This document shows positions 57,905-64,000 of a stretch of 64,000 nt of DNA, one piece after another. The notes beneath the pieces were generated by a model. It searched no databases, was not told the DNA's origin, and worked only from the letters and a program-made list of their open reading frames with translations. A program made the position numbers and the translations under genes. Source of the stretch: Gilliamella sp. wkB171 (GTDB taxonomy: Bacteria; Pseudomonadota; Gammaproteobacteria; Enterobacterales; Orbaceae); contig NZ_LYST01000043.1 in NCBI RefSeq assembly GCF_001693755.1, forward strand, positions 1 to 64,000. Direction: 5' to 3'. The first letter of the stretch is position 1, and the number at the start of each line of letters is the position of its first letter.

Positions 57905-59410
57905 TTAATCAAGCTTTGGATGTTGATCGACTAAATCTTGTCGTTGTTCTTGTAATGATTCAATTTGCTCATCAATATCTTCGACTTTTTGTTCAATTGA
58001 ATCAAAATGTTCTGTTAGAATTTCGTTTGCTTCAGACTTGTCAGATGCCGCTGGGGTTGCACCTCTTAAGGGTTGGTTGGCTGTTTCATTCATTTTAAAA
58101 CCAGTGATTAACCCTATTAATGCGACCACCATTAAATAGTAAGCTGGCATATATAAATTGCCACTCTCTTCAACAAGCCAAGCGGCAGCAGTTGGTGTCG
58201 CACCAGCGATCAGTACCGAAATGTTAAATGAAATAGCAAGGGCACTATAGCGAATACTCGTTGGAAAAATAGCAGGTAAAATTGATGCCATAACACCAGT
58301 AAAGCAGTTAAGCAGTACGGCTAAAATTAATAATCCTAAGAAGATAAGACCAATAACATCGCTATTGATCATCGCAAAAGCGGGATAAGAAAGAACCAGT
58401 AATCCTAAACTACCACCAACAATAAAGGGTTTTCGACCAATTTTATCACTAATTAGACCAATCACAGGTTGTACAAATAACATACCAATCATGATAGCAA
58501 TAATAATTAAAACGCCATGATCGGTAGGATAATTTAGATTATGTGATAAATAACTCGGCATATAAGTGAGTAACATGTAATAAGTGACATTGGTGACAAT
58601 CACTAAGCCAACACAAACCAATAAACTTTTCCAATATTTGCTGAAAATTTGTTTAAATGACATTGTTGCTGAGGTATCACTATCGCTATTTTGCTGACTA
58701 TTGGTTGAATCTGTATGCTGTTGAAAGGCTGGGGTTTCTTCTAATGCATGCCGTAAATAAAGACCGATTATACCTAAGGGTAAAGCAAAGATGAATGGAA
58801 TGCGCCATCCCCATTGATGAAATGTTGATTCGCCAAGTAATGTAGAGAGGAGCACAACTAGCCCTGCCCCAACTAAAAAGCCGGCAATCGAGCCAAAATC
58901 AAGCCAGCTCCCCATAAATCCACGTTTACGGTCCGGTGAATATTCAGCAACAAAAATAGCTGCACCAGAATACTCTCCCCCGATAGAAAATCCTTGGGCT
59001 AGTTTGGCCACTAATAATAAAATGGGTGCAGCTATACCGATAGAGGCATAAGAAGGAATTAAACCAATACAAAAGGTACTTAAAGACATGATAATAATGG
59101 TAACAGAAAGGATTTTCTGTCGACCCAATTTATCACCTAAAACACCAAATACTAATCCACCTAATGGACGAACTAAAAACGGCACCGAAAAAGTTGCCAA
59201 GGCAGCAACAACTTGAATACTCGGTGATGCATCAGGAAAAAATACTTGACCTAAAACATAAGCTAAAAAGCCATAAACGCCAAAATCAAACCATTCCATC
59301 GCATTACCGAGTGCTGCTGCAATTATTGCTTTTTTTAACTTACTATCATCGATGATAGTAATATCATTAATATCTAAAGGTTTACTTGTCGATTTTGATA
59401 TTTTTTTCAT
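57905..59410 (-). CDS. proP: ProP-type MFS proton symporter with C-terminal coiled coil
   Basis: About 501 residues with 12 membrane helices; GNAMEWFDFGVYGFLAY near the N-terminus, the loop 2-3 motif GDKLGRQK and the FAEYSPDRKRG-like segment after TM5 place it in the metabolite:H+ symporter group. The last ~40 residues form a heptad coiled coil (SIEQKVEDIDEQIESLQEQR), the hallmark of osmosensing ProP, so osmolyte (proline/betaine) uptake is likely. The ATG at 59410 with an AGGTG Shine-Dalgarno is preferred to GTG at 59419. Confidence 0.86.
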   Translation of the reverse strand: MKKISKSTSKPLDINDITIIDDSKLKKAIIAAALGNAMEWFDFGVYGFLAYVLGQVFFPDASPSIQVVAALATFSVPFLVRPLGGLVFGVLGDKLGRQKILSVTIIIMSLSTFCIGLIPSYASIGIAAPILLLVAKLAQGFSIGGEYSGAAIFVAEYSPDRKRGFMGSWLDFGSIAGFLVGAGLVVLLSTLLGESTFHQWGWRIPFIFALPLGIIGLYLRHALEETPAFQQHTDSTNSQQNSDSDTSATMSFKQIFSKYWKSLLVCVGLVIVTNVTYYMLLTYMPSYLSHNLNYPTDHGVLIIIAIMIGMLFVQPVIGLISDKIGRKPFIVGGSLGLLVLSYPAFAMINSDVIGLIFLGLLILAVLLNCFTGVMASILPAIFPTSIRYSALAISFNISVLIAGATPTAAAWLVEESGNLYMPAYYLMVVALIGLITGFKMNETANQPLRGATPAASDKSEANEILTEHFDSIEQKVEDIDEQIESLQEQRQDLVDQHPKLD

Positions 59411-60256
59411 AAAATACACCTATTGAATACTAATAAAATGATATTGGACAATGCAATTAAGCAAAGTAATTAATATCGATTTAATGACCAATTAAACTCG
59501 AGTTCAAAATATGTATTGACTTAAATGTAGAACAAAATCTTGTAAAGATAAAAGAAGGTACTTGATAATAATTATAAAACGAATATTTTATTGATTACGC
59601 TAAAGCTTATTCACTGACAACAACATCCATCTATCTAGTGGAAATTGTTAGCTAATTATAACAACATCGTTAATTTTTGCAAAATCCACTATCAATCAAA
59701 TTCGATTTTTAACCAGTATGTTTGTCTTACAAATTATTTATACTGTATATAATTAACAATCACTCAACCAAATGATCTCGACCACTGCCATAAAACAAAA
59801 AAGGTGCCATTTTTGATAGTGAAATGATAATCTAAAACTGTTACATAAATTACCATTATGGCGTAATAGTGTTGTGTTAAGCTAATTAACCAACTAATTA
59901 TCTTAGAATATTTTTAATTCTAACCCGTTGCGATAACTCACAAGTTGAGAGACTAAAATAGTCAATAATTCAATCATCACACTACCATCTTTTAATAAAG
60001 ATAATAACTGTTGTCAGTGATCTAAATAAAAGCTTGCTGATAGAGTTGAGTGGTGAATTGAGTCACCATAATCTAATATGCTAACAACGATAAAAATAGA
60101 CAAAAGATTAAAGAGTGATTAAATATTAAAATAATCATTAGCTTATAAACAGGCAATGTTAGATGTTATCAAGTTAAGATGATAATCATCACTGAACCTA
60201 GCATCCCAGTAAGTTATCCATTACAATAATCTAACTATAACTGATGAGGTACCCCT
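59411..60256. other. Intergenic region proP-ypfJ
   Basis: About 850 bp of AT-rich sequence between divergent genes. It must contain the promoters of both, but I see no strong -35/-10 pair, operator, RNA gene or coding frame. Confidence 0.5.
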
Positions 60257-61114
60257 ATGCGCTGGAGAGACCAAAGAGAGAGTGATAATATTGAAGATCG
60301 CCGCTCACAATCAGGAAGTGAATTGGGAACAAGGATCCCAATTAAAGGCAAAGGAAAAGTTATTTTATTTTTAGTGGTATTAATTGCTGGCTATTATGGT
60401 ATTGATCTAACGAGTTTACTTAATAGTAATTTGATTGATTCAAGTAATACTGAGCAAACAATTACTCAATATAATGACGAAGATCCCGATGCAGCAAAAT
60501 TTACCTCGGTTATTTTAGCCAGTACCGAGGATTACTGGAGCCAACAGTTCACGGCTTTAGGTAAAACCTATATTCCCCCCAAATTGGTTCTTTACACCGG
60601 ATCAACTCAAACTTCATGCGGAACGGGTCAAACTTTTATGGGGCCTTTTTACTGTAGCATAGATAAAACCGTCTATTTAGACACCTCCTTTTATCAAGAA
60701 ATGAAGCAGCGCCTTGGTGGCGGCGGTGACTTTGCCCAAGGTTATGTCATTGCTCACGAAATAGGTCATCATGTACAAAATTTATTAGGTACGTTTAATA
60801 AAATTGAGCAGCTCAAACAAACTCAACCAGATATGAGTAGCAACCAGTTATCGGTAAAATTAGAATTACAAGCAGATTGTTATGCCGGTTTATGGGGTAA
60901 TGCTATGCAAAAACAAAATATTCTTGAAGTGGGTGATATCGAACAAGCCTTAAACACAACACAAGCCATAGGCGATGATCGCTTACAACGAGAAAGTAAT
61001 GGTTATGTTATGCCAGATAGTTTTACCCACGGCACATCCAAACAACGTTATACTTGGTTTAAAAGAGGATTCGACAGTGGATCAATTAATCAATGTAATA
61101 CCTTTGATCAATAA
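60257..61114 (+). CDS. ypfJ: Membrane-anchored neutral zinc metallopeptidase YpfJ
   Basis: 285 residues: an N-terminal basic segment and one membrane helix (about residues 36-56), then a periplasmic or extracytoplasmic peptidase domain with the zinc motif HEIGHHVQ (about residue 169), a third ligand in the [10 protein letters not shown] segment, and conserved cysteines ([14 protein letters not shown]). It belongs to the YpfJ family; physiological substrates are unknown. A GAGG Shine-Dalgarno precedes the ATG. surE follows 22 bp downstream. Confidence 0.9.
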   Translation: MRWRDQRESDNIEDRRSQSGSELGTRIPIKGKGKVILFLVVLIAGYYGIDLTSLLNSNLIDSSNTEQTITQYNDEDPDAAKFTSVILASTEDYWSQQFTALGKTYIPPKLVLYTGSTQTSCGTGQTFMGPFYCSIDKTVYLDTSFYQEMKQRLGGGGDFAQGYVIAHEIGHHVQNLLGTFNKIEQLKQTQPDMSSNQLSVKLELQADCYAGLWGNAMQKQNILEVGDIEQALNTTQAIGDDRLQRESNGYVMPDSFTHGTSKQRYTWFKRGFDSGSINQCNTFDQ

Positions 61115-61136
61115 GTAAATAGCAAAAGGAAGTGAT

Positions 61137-61922
61137 ATGTTTGATAAATTAGTAAATCGCGTTTTATTAGTTAATGATGATGGCATCGATGCTCCCGGCA
61201 TTAAAATATTAGAAAATGTTGCCCAAAAAATTGCACATGAAGTTTGGGTGGTTGCACCAATTATCGATCAGAGTGGGGTTTCGTGTTCGGTCAGTCTAAA
61301 AACGCCTTTTCGCGTAACCCAGCGAGATGAAAAAAGATATGCTGTCTATGGCACCCCTGCTGATTGTATGTTATTTGCAATCAAATATTTAATGGTCGAT
61401 AACTTACCTGATCTGGTTTTATCTGGAATAAATAACGGTTCTAATGTGGGTTTTGAAACCATTTTGTCTGGAACCGTAGGTGCGGCAATAATGGCAATGA
61501 CACTTGGTATTCCAGCCATGGCTTTTAGTCAAGTGAGCACAGAAGACATGCAACCAACCAATTGGGATTGTGTAACTCATCATGCGCAAGAGGTTATAAA
61601 AAAACTCTATACATTAAATGTACCTGACAACATCTGCTTTAATGTTAACTTTCCATGTTGCTCAGCCAAACAAACTAAAGGCATGAGAATTACCAAACAA
61701 GGGGAAAGTGATGCCAGCCAATTAGTCCTAACGCCAACTAAAGATCCTGAAGGACATGATTATTATTGGTTTAGAGCGAAACGTAACCAACAAATATTGG
61801 GTAAAGACAAAGAGCTTGATGCAGCTAACAACAATTACATAACCGTTACACCTATGGGCTATGAAAGAACCCATTATGCAATTTATGAGAAATTAAAACA
61901 ACAAATCAACACCGATGAATAA
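61137..61922 (+). CDS. surE: 5'/3'-nucleotidase SurE
   Basis: Metal-dependent nucleoside-monophosphate phosphatase linked to stress survival. LLVNDDGIDAPGI carries the metal-binding Asp pair, VAPIIDQSGVSCSVSL the active-site region, and SGINNGSNVGFETILSGTVG the rest of the site. 261 residues compares with 253 in E. coli. The usual partners pcm and rpoS are not adjacent; instead it follows ypfJ. Confidence 0.95.
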   Translation: MFDKLVNRVLLVNDDGIDAPGIKILENVAQKIAHEVWVVAPIIDQSGVSCSVSLKTPFRVTQRDEKRYAVYGTPADCMLFAIKYLMVDNLPDLVLSGINNGSNVGFETILSGTVGAAIMAMTLGIPAMAFSQVSTEDMQPTNWDCVTHHAQEVIKKLYTLNVPDNICFNVNFPCCSAKQTKGMRITKQGESDASQLVLTPTKDPEGHDYYWFRAKRNQQILGKDKELDAANNNYITVTPMGYERTHYAIYEKLKQQINTDE

Positions 61923-61929
61923 ATAGCTA

Positions 61930-61962
61930 CGTCTTCCTAAAATTAGGAAGACGCTTGTTTTA
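61930..61962 (+). terminator. Terminator of ypfJ-surE
   Basis: CGTCTTCCTAA / TTAGGAAGACG form an 11-bp perfect stem starting 8 bp after the surE stop, followed by CTTGTTTT. It lies between convergent surE and the Set-family gene and may act in both directions. Confidence 0.75.
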
Positions 61963-61982
61963 ATAAGCCATTATTAATGACT

Positions 61983-63179
61983 TTATTTATCTTTTTTTAC
62001 CAATGCACAAAACACTAACGAAACAAAAACCATCGCGAATGCAATCCAATAAATTATTTCGTGCCCGTAAGATTCAGAAATGAAACCTTGAATCACGCCG
62101 GCTAAAATGATACTGCAAATAATACCGTTATTAAATAAAGTTGACGCAACACCCATTCTAGTCGGCAATAAATCTTGAAAATAGATAATACCAATATTAG
62201 CCACAATGCCAATAAAAAGGGCATTAAACAACTGCAAAGCAAATAACGCAAATTGGCTGGTACATAAAATCATCCCAATATAAAACAGCAAACCACAAAT
62301 TATAGCGATAAAAAATAAATTTCGTTTACCAATGGTAGGAACCAAAAATCCGGCTATCAACATGACTGGAATTTCGATGCCTGCCGCCAAGCCCATTAAA
62401 TGACCGGGTAAGGAATCATATAAGTGTAATACAGAATTGACATACAAAGGCATATCAATGATATACATCATATTAGCGGTCCACATAAATATCGTTGAAA
62501 GCAGTAAGAAAACCACATTTCGATTTTTATATATAGGTTGGTTAGCAGCTGCTAAATCGATAGTATTGTCTGAATGTGAAATAGGATTTTTTTCAACAGA
62601 AGGTAAAAAGATTGCAACAAATAAGATCGCAACCATAAACATGCCTACTGCACATAAATACATCGAGGTAAAACCAAAACTAGTGGCTAAAGTAAAAGAT
62701 AACGGTGGACCAATCACCCACGCTAAAGAGAGCTGAGCACGAATCAATGAATTAAATGCCACAACATTGCGCCCTGTTTTAACCGCATATTCCCGTGCTA
62801 AAGCAAAAATTTGTGGCATGGCTGCGGACGCTAACGCAGCAAAAAAAACACCCAATGTGATGAGAACATAATAGTGACGTGAAAAAGCGAAAATTAAGCT
62901 ATTGGCAACACCCATTAAACAACAAAAGATAACAATATTACGTCTATCACCTTTTTTATCTGAATATTTGGCTAATAAAAAGCTACCAATAATACATCCA
63001 AATGCATTGATCGAGAAAAAAAGCCCCACTAAACTAGGTTCAACATTAACTTCCTTTGATAAAAATAGACTTAACGTTGGTGACTGTAAGGCTCCTGCAA
63101 TACCAATAATAAAGGTATTGAATAAAAAAGCCGCAAAAATCACACTTGAACGTCGACGAAGCGAGTAAAAATTAGTCAT
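61983..63179 (-). CDS. Sugar efflux MFS transporter (SetA/SetB family)
   Basis: 398 residues with 12 membrane helices. ALQSPTLSLFLSKEVNVEPS near the N-terminus, SDKKGDRRNIVIF after TM2 and the AMPQIFALAREYA segment match the Set family, which exports sugars such as lactose and glucose and relieves sugar-phosphate stress. The ATG at 63179 is preferred over the TTG at 63191. Which Set protein it is cannot be decided. Confidence 0.85.
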   Translation of the reverse strand: MTNFYSLRRRSSVIFAAFLFNTFIIGIAGALQSPTLSLFLSKEVNVEPSLVGLFFSINAFGCIIGSFLLAKYSDKKGDRRNIVIFCCLMGVANSLIFAFSRHYYVLITLGVFFAALASAAMPQIFALAREYAVKTGRNVVAFNSLIRAQLSLAWVIGPPLSFTLATSFGFTSMYLCAVGMFMVAILFVAIFLPSVEKNPISHSDNTIDLAAANQPIYKNRNVVFLLLSTIFMWTANMMYIIDMPLYVNSVLHLYDSLPGHLMGLAAGIEIPVMLIAGFLVPTIGKRNLFFIAIICGLLFYIGMILCTSQFALFALQLFNALFIGIVANIGIIYFQDLLPTRMGVASTLFNNGIICSIILAGVIQGFISESYGHEIIYWIAFAMVFVSLVFCALVKKDK

Positions 63180-63434
63180 ATATGCTCTCAATCATTGAAA
63201 TGGTCATGATTATATACTCAAAACTGTTGCTAATGTATAAAAAATCAAATTTTAGTCTAGCTACCTAAAATAGGCTTTTAGCGTTTTTCCGATATTCAAG
63301 TTAGATGGTAACACCGCATTTTCAATATTATTTTATAAAAAACCTTATTAATATCGATCTGATTAAATAAAAAATGATTTATTTTTATTCAATTGAGAGT
63401 ACAATCAAAATCATCAATAAAATGAGGTAACGTT

Positions 63435-64000
63435 ATGTTATATAATAACAAATCGAAAAATAACCACCCAGTTCATCAAAATGATTGCCATGATGATTGT
63501 CAAAATATTGGGCACAACCATGATTCTCATCATTCACATGAAAATCATCAAACTATTGACTGCTGTGAAGATCAAGACAATTGCAACACTGAAGCCAATG
63601 AATATGATGAACCGACAGACGATCCCAAGCAGCAAGGCGGACACATCAAGTTAACTTGGAAAATTCAAGGAATGGACTGTGCACATTGTGCTCAAAAAAT
63701 CGAAAATGGTGTTAAAACGTTACCCAATGTTAGTCAAACAAAAATTATCTTTTCCACAGAAAAACTTATTGTATTTGTACCTCAAAAAAATGAGCAGATT
63801 GTAAAACTTATCGAAGATAAAGTAACTGAATTAGGTTATACACCCATTTTTGAATCCTCACCAGAACAATCAGTTCAACATCAACATTCAAGTATTTTGA
63901 ATAAAAAAGAGTTAATCCCATTAGCACTATTGGGGACGTTAATTGTTGTCAGCTATATTTTACTTTTTGTTAATCATCAAGTTGGACAATATGCATTTAT
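63435..64000 (+). CDS. zntA: Zn/Cd/Pb-exporting P-type ATPase, N-terminal part (ZntA-like)
   Basis: The frame is open from an ATG with TGAGG Shine-Dalgarno to the window end (about 188 residues seen). A His/Cys/Asp-rich tail of some 60 residues (many HxH and CC motifs) is followed by a heavy-metal-associated domain with GMDCAHCAQKIENGV (Cys 82 and 85), close to E. coli ZntA, then the first membrane helix at about residue 160. The phosphorylation DKTGT site lies outside the window. The extended His-rich tail is longer than in E. coli ZntA. Confidence 0.88.
   Translation, partial: MLYNNKSKNNHPVHQNDCHDDCQNIGHNHDSHHSHENHQTIDCCEDQDNCNTEANEYDEPTDDPKQQGGHIKLTWKIQGMDCAHCAQKIENGVKTLPNVSQTKIIFSTEKLIVFVPQKNEQIVKLIEDKVTELGYTPIFESSPEQSVQHQHSSILNKKELIPLALLGTLIVVSYILLFVNHQVGQYAF

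Noticed and set aside
59411-60256. Search for tRNA or small RNA genes in the long proP-ypfJ gap
   Set aside because: No cloverleaf, terminator-associated stem or promoter-like signal strong enough to report.

Overview
This is a 64 kb stretch of an AT-rich gammaproteobacterial chromosome. Several gene blocks keep enterobacterial order: aceE-aceF-lpdA, lonH-fabA, yggR/yggS-yggT, glk-ycgL-ycgN, and aroA-cmk-rpsA-ihfB-comEC-lpxK-ycaR-kdsB. The proteins resemble E. coli proteins over their whole length, but G+C looks close to one third by eye and a few expected neighbours (pdhR, msbA, ilvC) are absent. Together with DUF5339- and DUF4865-type small proteins and adhesin-like surface proteins, this suggests the family Orbaceae (a Gilliamella-like insect gut symbiont). 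That assignment is inference, since no rRNA or other marker is present.

Layout: 1-539 is the start of a two-partner-secretion transporter gene cut by the window edge. 0.8-8.5 kb holds the pyruvate dehydrogenase operon, with lipB-lipA divergent from it so that lipoate synthesis sits beside a lipoate-using complex; a perfect FNR-type box lies between them. 8.5-16 kb: yejM, lonH, fabA, a secreted nuclease, a small periplasmic protein, a cold-shock protein, proC and an unknown gene. 16.3-18.0 kb: adhesin-like gene 1. 18.3-26 kb: pilT-like yggR, yggS, yggT, ycgN, ycgL, glk, corA, ssb, marC and a DUF2461 gene. 26-34.8 kb: the envelope/replication/translation block kdsB to aroA. 34.8-47.5 kb: an XRE regulator, a pitrilysin protease, prfC, ilvY, a secreted 3-hydroxybutyrate-oligomer hydrolase, acpH, a siderophore-interacting flavoprotein, fructose-6-phosphate aldolase and an AraC regulator. 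47.5-54.5 kb: a LysR/DUF4865 divergent pair and a MarR-controlled ybhGFSR-type ABC exporter operon. 54.5-57.9 kb: a gene-poor, hairpin-rich region around adhesin-like gene 2. 57.9-64 kb: a ProP-type transporter, ypfJ, surE, a Set-family efflux pump and the start of a Zn/Cd P-type ATPase.

The most unusual signal is a pair of putative phase-variable surface-protein genes 38 kb apart (16.3-18.0 and 55.2-56.8 kb). Each has the same 5' cassette on the minus strand: a strong Shine-Dalgarno, ATG, seven codons, then a heptanucleotide tandem repeat (GGGCATC, 8 copies in each) running into the body of the gene. Frame arithmetic shows that 8 copies put the ATG out of frame in both genes, while 6 or 9 copies would join it without a stop to the whole open frame. 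The tract would then encode a heptapeptide repeat RASGIGH. As sequenced, both genes therefore look switched off.

Further regulatory signals read directly from the sequence include a near-consensus CRP site between fsa and an AraC gene, an 18-bp perfect palindrome over the -10 box of the marR-ybh operon, a GGA-loop hairpin in a Shine-Dalgarno-less rpsA leader, and a 17-bp perfect hairpin next to a 121-bp inverted-repeat element at 57.3 kb.
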